A stretch of DNA of 64,000 nucleotides from Desulfovibrio mangrovi (GTDB lineage: Bacteria; Desulfobacterota; Desulfovibrionia; Desulfovibrionales; Desulfovibrionaceae): positions 3,162,001 to 3,226,000 of the forward strand of contig NZ_CP104208.1 of NCBI RefSeq assembly GCF_026230175.1, written 5' to 3'. Positions within the stretch are counted from its first letter, which is position 1. Every line of letters begins with the position of its first letter. The notes below the pieces were generated by a model. It did not search any database and had not been told where the DNA came from. It was given only the letters and a program-made list of their open reading frames with translations. This document shows, piece after piece, positions 1 through 8,207 of the stretch. A program made the translations under genes and the position numbers.

Positions 1-1595
1 AAGCGGCTCAGGATATCCTTGAACGGACAGAGTGGATGCCCCTTGAGCAGAAGCTTCATGGTGCCGTAAGCCCGGGCCGCCTCAAGGGCGATGCCGAGCA
101 TGGTGGTGTTTTCCTTCCTGTCTATGGAGCCTGCCAGCAGAATGGCATTTGCCTCGCCTGCGCCAAGCCCTTCGGTCTTGGAGAACAGCCCGTTCACATA
201 GAGGGTGCGGATGGATTCCACTTCTTCCACCCGCGGATATCCGCAGCTTCGGAATTCGGTGGCGCTGTGGCTGCCCGATGCGGCAATGATGTCCGGCAGG
301 GGAAGTTGCAGCGGCAGACGGGCCGCATGGACGGATTCCTCGGCATGGTAGAAGTGGAAGTAGTTGTGCGAGAACGCGGCGTGCTGGAAGCCGATGACGC
401 CGGAAACACCGTTGTCTTGCGCGGCACTGCACAGGGCCTTTTCCCATGCATGCATCTCAAGGCAATAGATGGTGTGCTCCGGTGCCGGAATGCTGCCGAA
501 CAGCGCGTTGTAAGCCGCATGGAAGAGAATGCCTTCTGCGCCGGTCTTGCCTGCGGTGGAGGCAATCCAGTCGCGTCGCAGATAGGCGCGGCATGCGGGG
601 CTGAAGGGAGCCGTGGCTGCGGCATCGCAGACCTGTCCCGACAGCCTGATGCCCTTGCAGGCCAACAGGAACCAGCGGCCCAGCACGGAAAGCAGCGTCA
701 GCGGCGACAGATGCTCCTGCAGCAGAGTGATGCGCGTGCCGTTGGCAAGCTGACTGGCCGCTTCGTCCATAGACTGGCTGAAGCGCTTGCCGCCCAGATT
801 CACGTGCATGCAGAGCCACGCGAGGGATCTGCCCTTTTCGGTGAGCAGTCCCTGCAGGGGGCCGTAGAAGCGGTTCTTGTAGGTATTCGCGTCACCGGCG
901 TTGGCGGGCGAATAGCTCACCATGAGGGTGTCGCCCGTGCGGGGCAGACGTTCCGCCATGGCGGGAAGCTTGCGGCGGGCAATGCAGCCCTGTACGAAAA
1001 AGCGCAGAATCACGGCCAGCGCCATGAGCATCTGCCCTGCGACGCTGTTCATGATGAAGGTGGGCAGGGCCCGTGCCCTATCAAGGAGATTGCGTTTCCG
1101 CACATGGGCGAACACACCGCATTCCGCCGCCACCTGCCGGATGGCGATATTCAGTTCGTGGTCCGCACAGCAGGCATGGCAGGCACCGTATTCGCCGGAT
1201 GCGAGCAGACTGCGTATGACAGCAAGCTGGGCCGCGCGCAGTATCAGGTCGCTCTTGAAGGGGTTGCGTTCCGCCAGCAGGGAGAACCACCATGCGCTGG
1301 CATCGGTATCGCCGATGCGCAGCCATGCCCGGACGGAGCGCGAACCGATGCGTGCCTCGCCGAGGTTGTGGCACCAGTCCGCCAGCGCAGGACGCAAGGC
1401 GTCCACCTGCTCGTTCACCAGCCGGGCGGAAGCGAGCAGGGTGGCCTCGTCGCACTTGTGCGTGAAGACCTCGGCACAGTCCGCTGCGACGACGGGATCG
1501 CCCGAAAGGCAGAACCCGTGAGCGGTGCCACTGAGTGCGGGCAGCAGGGCCAGAGGCTGCCTGCTGTCGAATATGACCAGAGCGGGTTTTGTCAT
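1..1595 (-). CDS. Large surface-carbohydrate biosynthesis protein, C-terminus beyond window
   Basis: Reading the minus strand from the ATG at 1595 gives an uninterrupted frame to base 1 (531 codons), so the gene continues outside the window. The start lies 2 bases after the stop of the CMP-sugar synthetase gene, which suggests translational coupling. The protein starts MTKPALVIFDSRQPL and has a WWFSLLAERNPFKSD stretch near residues 101-115, a hydrophobic segment around 200, and a C-terminal half with alternating beta/alpha character (GFQHAAFSH, LLAGSIDRKENTTM, LLLKGHPLCPF) like the nucleotide-binding half of GT-B or capsule-transferase proteins. It resembles the large family annotated as surface carbohydrate biosynthesis protein (TIGR04326-like), from memory. 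It could attach or polymerise the sugar made by the upstream module. The long plus-strand ORF over the same bases is a shadow. Confidence 0.65.
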   Translation of the reverse strand, partial: MTKPALVIFDSRQPLALLPALSGTAHGFCLSGDPVVAADCAEVFTHKCDEATLLASARLVNEQVDALRPALADWCHNLGEARIGSRSVRAWLRIGDTDASAWWFSLLAERNPFKSDLILRAAQLAVIRSLLASGEYGACHACCADHELNIAIRQVAAECGVFAHVRKRNLLDRARALPTFIMNSVAGQMLMALAVILRFFVQGCIARRKLPAMAERLPRTGDTLMVSYSPANAGDANTYKNRFYGPLQGLLTEKGRSLAWLCMHVNLGGKRFSQSMDEAASQLANGTRITLLQEHLSPLTLLSVLGRWFLLACKGIRLSGQVCDAAATAPFSPACRAYLRRDWIASTAGKTGAEGILFHAAYNALFGSIPAPEHTIYCLEMHAWEKALCSAAQDNGVSGVIGFQHAAFSHNYFHFYHAEESVHAARLPLQLPLPDIIAASGSHSATEFRSCGYPRVEEVESIRTLYVNGLFSKTEGLGAGEANAILLAGSIDRKENTTMLGIALEAARAYGTMKLLLKGHPLCPFKDILSR

Positions 1596-1597
1596 GG

Positions 1598-2335
1598 CTA
1601 CATGTAACGCTGTCTGATGGTGTCTGCCTTCATGTATTCCCGAATGATATCAAGATCTTCAGGGGTGTCCACGCTGATCTTGGCGGAAGACAGGTGCACG
1701 GCGCGGATGCGCTCGCCGTGTTCGAGAATTCTGAGATATTCGTTGTACTCGATGGTTTCCAGCGGGGTGGGGGCCCAGGCCGCGTACTGGCGCAGGAATT
1801 CCGTGCGGAAGGCCACGAGGAACACCATTTTGAACATGGTGTCCACTGTGGTGCGGGCTTCGCTGGGCAGGTCGGTGCGCGAGCAGTACATGACGTTGTT
1901 GTTCAGGTCGAGCACGGCCTTGATGTCCGAGCCGCGATTCTTTTCCTTGTAGGGGGTGACGCCAAGGGCGCACTTGACCGTGGTGTCGCCCTTGATCTCG
2001 TCCACGATGCGTTCGAGGTGTTCGGGGTTCAGCAGCGGTTCGTCGCCCTGCACGTTCACCACGATGTCGGACTCCACCTTGTTGATGGCTTCGGCGATTC
2101 TGTCGGAGCCGGTCGGGTGCGCGGTGCTGGTCATGATGACCTGAATGCCGTGCTTTTCCGCCTCTTCCCTGATCTTTTCGCTGTCGGTGGCAAGATAGAC
2201 AGCGTCGATATTGCGGGCGAGCATGGCGCGCTTGCAGGTATGGATGACCATGGGCAGGCCTTCGATGTCGATGAGTGCCTTGCCGGGCAGGCGGCTGGAT
2301 TCGAGGCGTGCGGGGATCATGGCAATGACTTTCAT
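1598..2335 (-). CDS. KdsB-like CMP-sugar (3-deoxy-ulosonate) cytidylyltransferase
   Basis: 245 aa from the ATG at 2335, which has a GAGG ribosome site about 8 bases upstream; an upstream in-frame Met would sit inside the aldolase gene. The N-terminus IPARLESSRLPGKAL is the CTP-binding signature of CMP-Kdo synthetases, followed by LATDSEKI, HPTGSDRIAEA and VNVQGDEPLL, all diagnostic of KdsB. The enzyme should transfer CMP from CTP to the anomeric oxygen of a 3-deoxy-2-ulosonic acid in the cytoplasm. Its neighbours are a pyruvate aldolase and a HAD phosphatase, not the usual KdsA/KdsC of lipid A-core synthesis. The substrate may therefore be another ulosonic acid rather than Kdo itself; family is certain, substrate is inference. 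Confidence 0.85.
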   Translation of the reverse strand: MKVIAMIPARLESSRLPGKALIDIEGLPMVIHTCKRAMLARNIDAVYLATDSEKIREEAEKHGIQVIMTSTAHPTGSDRIAEAINKVESDIVVNVQGDEPLLNPEHLERIVDEIKGDTTVKCALGVTPYKEKNRGSDIKAVLDLNNNVMYCSRTDLPSEARTTVDTMFKMVFLVAFRTEFLRQYAAWAPTPLETIEYNEYLRILEHGERIRAVHLSSAKISVDTPEDLDIIREYMKADTIRQRYM

Positions 2336-2357
2336 GGGAGATTCCTCGTGTGTTCCG

Positions 2358-3137
2358 TTATTCACCGATGACGTTCTTGAAGGTACCCACCGCGCCGGTG
2401 AATGCCTGATGGATGGCGGCGCAATCGGGCAGGTAGGTGATGAACTGCATGCCGATATCCACCATCCAGCGCATGTCGGCCTCGGTTCTGGCCACATAGC
2501 CGCCTGCGGCGACGCCTGCGTCGCGGATCTTGCGAATGCAGGATTCCATGTAGGCGCGCACTTCGGGGTGGTTCACCTGCCCCGGCATGCCCAGCGCCTG
2601 CGACAGGTCGTACGCGCCGATGTAGATGAGATCGAGGTGCTCGGTCTGCAGCACGTCATCAAGGGCCTCAATGCCCTTCTTGCCTTCCAGAATGACGCCC
2701 ACGAGGGTCTTATCGTTCTGGATTTCGGCATGGCGTGCGATCTCGCCGCCGGAGTAGTTGCCCGCCCGCGTGAAGGGGGAGAAGCCACGGGTGCCGAGGG
2801 GATGGTACTTGCAGCAGCGCACGGCGTTGCAAGCGTCTGCGCCGGATTCCACATGGGCGGTGATCACGCCTTCCACGCCGATGTCCAGCGACTTGAGGAT
2901 GCTTTCCTCATGCACGCTGCCGAGACGAATGATGGGGTGGCAGCCTGCGGAAGCCGCGGCGCGGGCCATGTCTTCTGCGGTCTGGAAGCTGGTGGGACCG
3001 TGTTCCAGATCGATGATGGCGAAGTCGAATCCGGCGGCGGCGGTGACGTTCATGACCGCTGCGGAGGGGATGACGCACCAGGGGCCGAAGACCACTTTAC
3101 CGGCGCGGAGTTTTTCCTTGAGGGTACCGTTGAGCAT
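2358..3137 (-). CDS. HpcH/HpaI-family pyruvate aldolase
   Basis: 259 aa from the ATG at 3137, with GAGGT about 7 bases upstream and only 5 bases after the HAD phosphatase stop. Motifs of class II pyruvate aldolases are visible: IIDLEHGPTSF near residue 40, IIRLGS near 70, VGVILEGKKGIEALDD near 145 carrying the metal-binding Glu, and IYIGAYDLSQALG near 170 carrying the metal-binding Asp. Family members reversibly add pyruvate to an aldehyde to give a 4-hydroxy-2-oxo acid. In this operon it sits directly before a CMP-ulosonate synthetase, so I infer that it runs in the synthetic direction to form a 3-deoxy-2-ulosonic acid for a surface glycan. An upstream extension in the same frame is not supported. 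Confidence 0.85.
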   Translation of the reverse strand: MLNGTLKEKLRAGKVVFGPWCVIPSAAVMNVTAAAGFDFAIIDLEHGPTSFQTAEDMARAAASAGCHPIIRLGSVHEESILKSLDIGVEGVITAHVESGADACNAVRCCKYHPLGTRGFSPFTRAGNYSGGEIARHAEIQNDKTLVGVILEGKKGIEALDDVLQTEHLDLIYIGAYDLSQALGMPGQVNHPEVRAYMESCIRKIRDAGVAAGGYVARTEADMRWMVDIGMQFITYLPDCAAIHQAFTGAVGTFKNVIGE

Positions 3138-3142
3138 AATTC

Positions 3143-3901
3143 TTACCTCACATGCATATGTGAAATGTCGTCGATGACGTAGGGGGTCAGCCCTGCGAGT
3201 GTTTCCGTTGTGGTCAGGCCGCTGCCCACGCCGATGGAAGCGGCGCAGCGGGCCGCAAGCCCTGCCTGCACGTCCGATCTGGCGTCGCCCACCATGATGC
3301 TGCGGGATTCGGGAACGCCCAGCTCCCTGCAGCACAGAAGGATGGTGTCCGGTGCGGGTTTGGCTTCCGCCACGGAATCCGCACCCGCGATGTAGCTCAC
3401 GTGGTCGCCGAGGCCGAGATGGCGCATGCACAGCCACGCGCGTTCGGTCTTGTCCGTGGTGGCCAGCGCAATGGCCACGCCGTGTTCGCGCAGGGCGTCG
3501 AACAGGGCAAAGAGGCCGGGCAGCGGACGGATGAAGGTATCCAGCAGATCCAGCGACACTCTGTCCACCTCGGCGAACACGTCCACGAACAGCTGGTGCG
3601 TGTCCGTGATGCCTTTGGCGGCGAGGTAGTCCACGCCGGCCTGGAGGACGATTTCCCGCTTTTTCAGGCCCACGGGGCCTTCGGGCTTGATGCGCATGGC
3701 GCGGACATCCACGCCCATGGCTTCCATGATGCCGGTGGCGTCCTCGGCGGACAGGCCGAGAGCGGCCCGCACGCGTTCGGCGCGCAGCTTGACCATGTTG
3801 GCCCAGTACGTGTGGATGTCGATGAGCGTGCCGTCCTTGTCAAAGACGGCCAGCCCCACATCGGGGATTTCGCTCTGCGGCAGAATGATGGTCGCGGCCA
3901 T
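3143..3901 (-). CDS. HAD-superfamily phosphatase
   Basis: 252 aa from the ATG at 3901, preceded by AAGG within the end of the upstream Fe-S gene whose stop is at 3904. HAD motif I is AVFDKDGTL (nucleophile and acid/base aspartates), motif II is the ALATTDKT strand, and motifs III/IV are KPAPD and SIMVGDARSDVQAG. The helical cap between motifs I and II (about residues 30-100) is of the C1/phosphoglycolate-phosphatase kind. It is probably a sugar-phosphate or ulosonate-phosphate phosphatase of the operon, taking the role KdsC plays for Kdo; substrate not determinable from sequence. An ORF extending upstream to 4312 overlaps the Fe-S gene in another frame and is rejected as the start. Confidence 0.85.
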   Translation of the reverse strand: MAATIILPQSEIPDVGLAVFDKDGTLIDIHTYWANMVKLRAERVRAALGLSAEDATGIMEAMGVDVRAMRIKPEGPVGLKKREIVLQAGVDYLAAKGITDTHQLFVDVFAEVDRVSLDLLDTFIRPLPGLFALFDALREHGVAIALATTDKTERAWLCMRHLGLGDHVSYIAGADSVAEAKPAPDTILLCCRELGVPESRSIMVGDARSDVQAGLAARCAASIGVGSGLTTTETLAGLTPYVIDDISHMHVR

Positions 3902-3903
3902 GG

Positions 3904-4914
3904 CTACCTTGCGATGTACTTGAGGTTGTCCTGCACCAGCTTGACGCCCTTGGCCACACTGGAGCGGATGGCGTCGAGATTGGTGTCGAAGTCGTCCAGC
4001 GCCAGTTCTTCGCGCACAAGGTTGCGGGCGAAGGTGCCGATGGAAACGCCGTGCACGGTCAGGCCGCACATGGCGGAGAGTTCGCCGGTCTTGCTGTTGG
4101 TGCCGCCGGAGAGCAGAATCTTGCAGGGGATGCCGGTCTTCTCGGTCAGTTCCGCGCAGGCCACGGCCTGCAGGGTGGTGCGGAAGGTGTCCGGTCCGCC
4201 GCTCATGGGCGCACCGTCGGCCTGAATCATCAGGCGATCGCCCGCCACTTCCTTTGCCTGCCGCATGCGGTTGGTGAAATGCTTGTTGGAAAGCTCGGAT
4301 CTGTCGATACACATGCTGATGAACTGGTCGGGCACGAGGGCGGCAATGGTCTTCCAGTCACGCATCACGGCCTCGTCATCGGGGATGATGGCGTGCAGTT
4401 CCACGTTCTCCGCGCCTGCGGCGAGGCAGCGGGGAATGATGTCGTTGAAGTCCACCTTGCGGGTGAAGAACTCGATGGCCTCGTTGGGGCATACGTCTGC
4501 ACAGTTGCCGCAGCCGATGCAGCGCGCGGTGATGACGGAATAGGGTTCGCCCTCCTGAATGGCCAGCTGGTCGCACACGGGCAGGCAGTTGCCGCAGGCG
4601 ATGCAGTCGTCGGCGCGGATGAGCGCCTTGCGCACGTGCGGGTCGCCTTTCAGGCCCACGCTCACATTGATGAAGGGGCGCACGGTCAGCTCGATGCCCA
4701 GTTCCGGAGCCAGTTCGAAGGCGCGGTCGATGCCGCGCATGCCTGCGCGGACCACTTCCTCGTTGGCGGAAAGGTCAATGCCGTGGGCACCGGCAAGGGT
4801 GTAAATGATGCACAGCTTGTAGACCTCTACGGGGTCTTCGTTGCCTGCGCCGCACACGACCTTGAAGTAGCGGCCGCTGTCGAGAATGGATTTGAGTTCT
4901 TCGTATCTGTTCAT
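3904..4914 (-). CDS. LdpA-like ferredoxin/TIM-barrel protein in glycan operon
   Basis: 336 aa. The N-terminal part (YFKVVCGAGNEDP, YTLAGAHGIDLSA) and the C-terminal part (TVHGVSIGTFARN) look like halves of a TIM barrel as in cyanobacterial LdpA. In the middle are two classical 4Fe-4S motifs, CIACGNCLPVC near residues 107-117 and CIGCGNCADVC near 133-143. LdpA-type proteins are known mainly as redox-sensing partners of the cyanobacterial clock; nothing here suggests that role. Placement between an HMGL aldolase (4 bases upstream) and a HAD phosphatase suggests either a redox enzyme on the sugar precursor or an Fe-S-dependent isomerase/lyase. No predicted membrane segment. The family resemblance is from memory and the function is unknown. 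Confidence 0.7.
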   Translation of the reverse strand: MNRYEELKSILDSGRYFKVVCGAGNEDPVEVYKLCIIYTLAGAHGIDLSANEEVVRAGMRGIDRAFELAPELGIELTVRPFINVSVGLKGDPHVRKALIRADDCIACGNCLPVCDQLAIQEGEPYSVITARCIGCGNCADVCPNEAIEFFTRKVDFNDIIPRCLAAGAENVELHAIIPDDEAVMRDWKTIAALVPDQFISMCIDRSELSNKHFTNRMRQAKEVAGDRLMIQADGAPMSGGPDTFRTTLQAVACAELTEKTGIPCKILLSGGTNSKTGELSAMCGLTVHGVSIGTFARNLVREELALDDFDTNLDAIRSSVAKGVKLVQDNLKYIAR

Positions 4915-4918
4915 GGTC

Positions 4919-6628
4919 TTACATGTACTCGCTTATGGGGGTGTAGAATGCAGAATGGCCCGTGGGAGTGATGATGTGCAGTCCCTCGTGCCCCCTTCTG
5001 GTAAGCCACGCGTCAATCTGATGCAGGAACCGTTCGTTCCAGCGGTGGCGTTCCAGATTGAGCGCGTGCTCGTGGGGATCAAATTTTTCGTCGTAGTGCA
5101 ACGTTCTGTGGCTGTTCAGGTAACCGTCCATGCCCGCGATGAAGACGCGCTTGGCACCCATGACGATGGCAATGCCCGCCAGCAGCACGGAGATCGTGCG
5201 GCAGTTGCAGGTGACCATGCCGTTGGCGATGTCAAAGTCGGCATCGAGAATGTCGTTGAACACGAGCGGCTCGTAGGGGCGGTCGAGGTAATCGTCGATC
5301 AGGTCGCCGGGCAGGTTGATGCCGAGCAGCAGGTTCGCATCCTGATGCACGGACTCGATGTGCGAGACAAAGCGCTTGGCGTTGTTGAACGCATGGTAGT
5401 CCGGCACGAACAGGCCGCCGAGGTTGTTTGCGCCGAGCACGATGGGCTTGTGGCGCTTGATGAACTGGCGGATTTCGTCCTGCTTCTCCTTCAGGCTGGG
5501 GCCGTTGGCGAGAATGAGGAAGTCCTTGCCTGCATGGCGGTTCTGATAGGGCGGATGCGGTGCGGGGATGCAGGATTCCTTCTCTTCACCGGGCACGCAG
5601 AAATGCTTGGCGCCCATGTAGCCCACAACGCCCTGCCCGATGAGTTCGTCCACCAGACGCGGATTGAAGCCCGTGGGATTCAGCTTGCGGATGTACGACA
5701 TGGCGTTCCAGATCTCGTCCATGCGGTATTCCTGACGCTTCATGAGCTCCTTGGGATAATTGGGGTGCACGTTGAAGATGCCGGAGATCATGTACGGCAG
5801 CTGGTAGCCCCACGGCGTCTTGCGCATGATGTCGAGGAAGTAACGCTCAATCACGTTCAGTACGGGCGAGGGATTGTAGCGGTCCATGCCCTGCACCTTC
5901 AGGTAGCCGAGCAGGATTTCCGTGGGCAGGTTGCCTGCGCCGCGGCCGATGCCGAAGATGGTGGAATCCACAATGTCCACGCCTGCGGCCAGCGCCTCGA
6001 TGGTGCTTGCAAAGGCCATCTGGGTGTTGTTGTGGGGATGGAAGCCGATCTTCAGGTGCTTCAGCTCCAGCAGCGGCTCGAATATGGGCCGGACATGGAA
6101 GGGGAAGATGGAGCCGTAGCTGTCGCCCACATAGGCATAGTCGATGTCGGCATCGGCAAGGCGCGTGATCAGTTCCTTGCGCTCGCTTTCGGTAAAGCAT
6201 ATGTAGCCCATGCACTGCAGGGAGGAGATGTAGCCCTTCTGCTTGACCTTCTCGCAGAACGCCAGCGCACCGGGAATGTCGCCCTTGTTCGCGGCAATGC
6301 GGATCATGCGCGCCACGGATTCTTCGGCGGGCGGCAGGTCTTCAAGGTCTATCTTGCCGTAGTCGCCCATGAGGGCGATGGGCGGCCCCTGAATGTTGCC
6401 CACGGTTTCGCGGAGCAGCTCTTCGGGCGTGATGCGCCAGATGCCGGTGTTGGCCTTGGAAAAATACTTCTCCGAGCTGCGGAAGCCGAGCTCGACGAAA
6501 TCCACGCCGGTTTTGGACAGGGCCTTGTAGGACTCGCGCACCAAGAGCTGCGAGAAGTCCCAGTTGTTTACGTAGCCGCCGTCCCGGATGGAGCAATCCA
6601 ATATTTCAAAAGGCTTTTGAATCGTCAT
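4919..6628 (-). CDS. HMGL-like aldolase fused to DUF115-like domain
   Basis: 569 aa from the ATG at 6628, with GAGG about 6 bases upstream; an in-frame Met at 6646 has no ribosome site. Residues 1 to about 340 form an HMG-CoA-lyase/4-hydroxy-2-oxovalerate-aldolase type TIM barrel: LDCSIRDGGYVNNW gives the catalytic R-D and metal Asp, GFHPHNNTQMA the metal His pair, STIFGIGRGAGN the glycine-rich loop. From about 385 a Rossmann-like segment begins (DFLILANGPSLKEKQ, VLGANNLGGLFVPDY, VMGAKRVFIAGMDGY) resembling DUF115/MptE-like domains found in flagellin glycosylation Maf proteins. The pair would make and perhaps recognise or transfer a 2-oxo acid sugar. First gene of a five-gene tightly packed module; domain calls are from motifs. 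Confidence 0.8.
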   Translation of the reverse strand: MTIQKPFEILDCSIRDGGYVNNWDFSQLLVRESYKALSKTGVDFVELGFRSSEKYFSKANTGIWRITPEELLRETVGNIQGPPIALMGDYGKIDLEDLPPAEESVARMIRIAANKGDIPGALAFCEKVKQKGYISSLQCMGYICFTESERKELITRLADADIDYAYVGDSYGSIFPFHVRPIFEPLLELKHLKIGFHPHNNTQMAFASTIEALAAGVDIVDSTIFGIGRGAGNLPTEILLGYLKVQGMDRYNPSPVLNVIERYFLDIMRKTPWGYQLPYMISGIFNVHPNYPKELMKRQEYRMDEIWNAMSYIRKLNPTGFNPRLVDELIGQGVVGYMGAKHFCVPGEEKESCIPAPHPPYQNRHAGKDFLILANGPSLKEKQDEIRQFIKRHKPIVLGANNLGGLFVPDYHAFNNAKRFVSHIESVHQDANLLLGINLPGDLIDDYLDRPYEPLVFNDILDADFDIANGMVTCNCRTISVLLAGIAIVMGAKRVFIAGMDGYLNSHRTLHYDEKFDPHEHALNLERHRWNERFLHQIDAWLTRRGHEGLHIITPTGHSAFYTPISEYM

Positions 6629-6703
6629 GGGAACCTCGTTCCGCAAGGATACCGCTCAGATGACTGCCGGGATGTGCCGGCGGGCAGATGTCTGTCGGGC
6701 TGA

Positions 6704-7225
6704 TCAGTGAACTTTCCAGTGGGGGCGCTTTTCCAGAAGGTCGCTTTGCTCGAATTCGCGGAGGGACATGACCATGGTCCGAATCTTGCGCCCGAGTTTC
6801 TTTTCAATGGGCAGGGCAACGTTTTGCAGTTTCACGGGGTCCACGTTGCCGATGACCAGAACGTCTATGAGGCCTGAATCCACGCCTCTGGCGTAATCAT
6901 CGAGAATGAATACCTGCTGTACGTCGCCGAGGTGGGTGAGAATCTGATCGATAACTCTGTCTATTCCCAGATGCTTGCGCACGATGGAGCTGATTTCGGG
7001 GAAGAAAGGGTGCTTGGCGTTGGCCTTGTAGAAGATGTTTCTCCCTTTCTTTTCCTTGTCCAGATAGCCGGCCTGGCTCAGACCGTCGAGTTCCTCCTTC
7101 AGCGCGTTGGGCGAAAGTTCGAACTCGGCGGAAAGCTCTCTAAGGTACGAAGATACCTCAGGATTGAGAAAGAGCTTCAGCAGCAGCTTGATGCGTGTCT
7201 TGGATGTGAAGAGTTTGTCGAGCAT
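6704..7225 (-). CDS. Winged-helix regulator with degenerate nucleotidyltransferase domain
   Basis: 173 aa. Residues 1-75 form an ArsR-like winged helix (FTSKTRIKLLLKLFLN, YLRELSAEF, LSPNALKEELDGL, NIFYKAN). Residues about 90-150 have the nucleotidyltransferase fold pattern (VQQVFILDDYARGVDSGLIDVLVIG), but the usual GS...DxD catalytic motif has become DD...IDV, so catalysis is unlikely and ligand sensing is plausible. No ribosome site precedes the ATG, and a good promoter ends 6 bases before it, so the mRNA is probably leaderless. Its promoter sequence recurs before the ABC flippase gene, which makes it the likely regulator of this glycan locus (inference). Confidence 0.75.
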   Translation of the reverse strand: MLDKLFTSKTRIKLLLKLFLNPEVSSYLRELSAEFELSPNALKEELDGLSQAGYLDKEKKGRNIFYKANAKHPFFPEISSIVRKHLGIDRVIDQILTHLGDVQQVFILDDYARGVDSGLIDVLVIGNVDPVKLQNVALPIEKKLGRKIRTMVMSLREFEQSDLLEKRPHWKVH

Positions 7226-7231
7226 GGTTTT

Positions 7232-7260
7232 ATGTTAAGGAAAACTGTACAAAATGTCAA
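7232..7260 (-). promoter_or_regulatory. Promoter of winged-helix regulator, shared with flippase operon
   Basis: On the minus strand TTGACA (7260-7255), a 17-bp spacer and TAACAT (7237-7232) form a strong sigma-70 promoter. The spacer holds TTTTGTACAGTTTTCCT, repeated almost unchanged before the ABC transporter gene at 13579-13606. The predicted transcription start falls on or next to the ATG at 7225, which implies a leaderless transcript. Confidence 0.65.
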
Positions 7261-7351
7261 AGGGCGGGGCTGTTCCCCTTTGCGCAGGAGACAGTTGCCT
7301 CCGGCGGCCTTCATCGCTTTTCCGCAGTGGAAAGTGCCCGTTCATGCGGTG

Positions 7352-8065
7352 TTACTCCCCGTCGTTCCTGTGCAGGTCGTTGTAGATGAGTTCGACGAGA
7401 TGGAAGTCCCACGGGGTATCAATGTCAAAGGCCCGTTCCACCGGAACCTCCACGGCTTTGACCACGCCTCCGAAGAGCGTCTCATGACGCAGCACGGCGT
7501 CCGGTCTTGAGGCATAGCACACGGGGGTGATGTCAAAGCAGGCGGGGGCATCCTGCCGTCTGGTGAAGACGGATTCCACGGGCACCACGATGCGTGCGTT
7601 GGCTTCCGCATCAAGGGTCACCATGTTGAAGAAGGGGCTGCGCGTGGTCTTGGCAACGGTGAATACGGTGTCCGCATCGGTGCTGATGAGCTTTTCCACG
7701 CAGGCGTCAATGTCTTCCGGCTTGCGCAGGGGGGCCACGGTGGGCACGGAAACGAAGACGTCAAAGTCGCTGTCCCTGTCATTGGCGCGCACGTATTCGA
7801 TGGCGTGCCGCCATGCCAGACGTTCAGGCGCGGTGTCCGAGGCCAGTTCCGCAGGACGCATGAAGGGAACTTCCGCTCCGTGCTTCTGTGCGATGCGGGC
7901 AATGACCTCGCAGTCCGTGGATACGATGACGCGCTTGATGTAGCTGCTCGCAAGCGCCTGTTCAATGGCGTGGACGATGAGCGGCTTTCCGCCGAGCAGT
8001 TTGACGCTCTTGCGAGGCAGGCCCTTGGAACCGCCCCGTGCAAAGATGAACCCTATGGCTTTCAT
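7352..8065 (-). CDS. neuA: NeuA-type CMP-nonulosonic acid synthetase
   Basis: 237 aa, usual length for the family. FIFARGGSKGLPRKS near residue 7 is the CTP-binding loop of acylneuraminate cytidylyltransferases, followed by VIVSTDCEVI, LASDTAP and the C-terminal DIDTPWDFHLVE metal-binding stretch. It activates a nonulosonic acid (sialic, legionaminic or similar) with CTP for a glycosyltransferase. It follows the NeuC/NeuB homologues in the same direction, with one unidentified gene between. The exact sugar cannot be told from sequence. The locus thus holds two different CMP-sugar synthetases, this one and the KdsB-like gene near 2 kb. Confidence 0.88.
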   Translation of the reverse strand: MKAIGFIFARGGSKGLPRKSVKLLGGKPLIVHAIEQALASSYIKRVIVSTDCEVIARIAQKHGAEVPFMRPAELASDTAPERLAWRHAIEYVRANDRDSDFDVFVSVPTVAPLRKPEDIDACVEKLISTDADTVFTVAKTTRSPFFNMVTLDAEANARIVVPVESVFTRRQDAPACFDITPVCYASRPDAVLRHETLFGGVVKAVEVPVERAFDIDTPWDFHLVELIYNDLHRNDGE

Positions 8066-8207
8066 GTTTGTTTCTCTTGCTGTGCTGCGCTGTAACGCTT
8101 TGGCTGTCTGCGTGTTCCGCCTTGTGAGCTGTGCGGGGCAACGCTTCCTTCCGGTTGTCTCATTTTTACGGACACTGTCGCATGATTTTGTATGCTATGC
8201 CATCAGC

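Noticed and set aside
36-1607. 523-aa plus-strand ORF
   Set aside because: Antisense to the open minus-strand surface-glycan gene; its composition is what a GC-biased gene gives on the opposite strand, and it has no recognisable domain.
4886-6703. 605-aa plus-strand ORF
   Set aside because: Antisense to the HMGL-aldolase fusion, whose motifs are clear on the minus strand.
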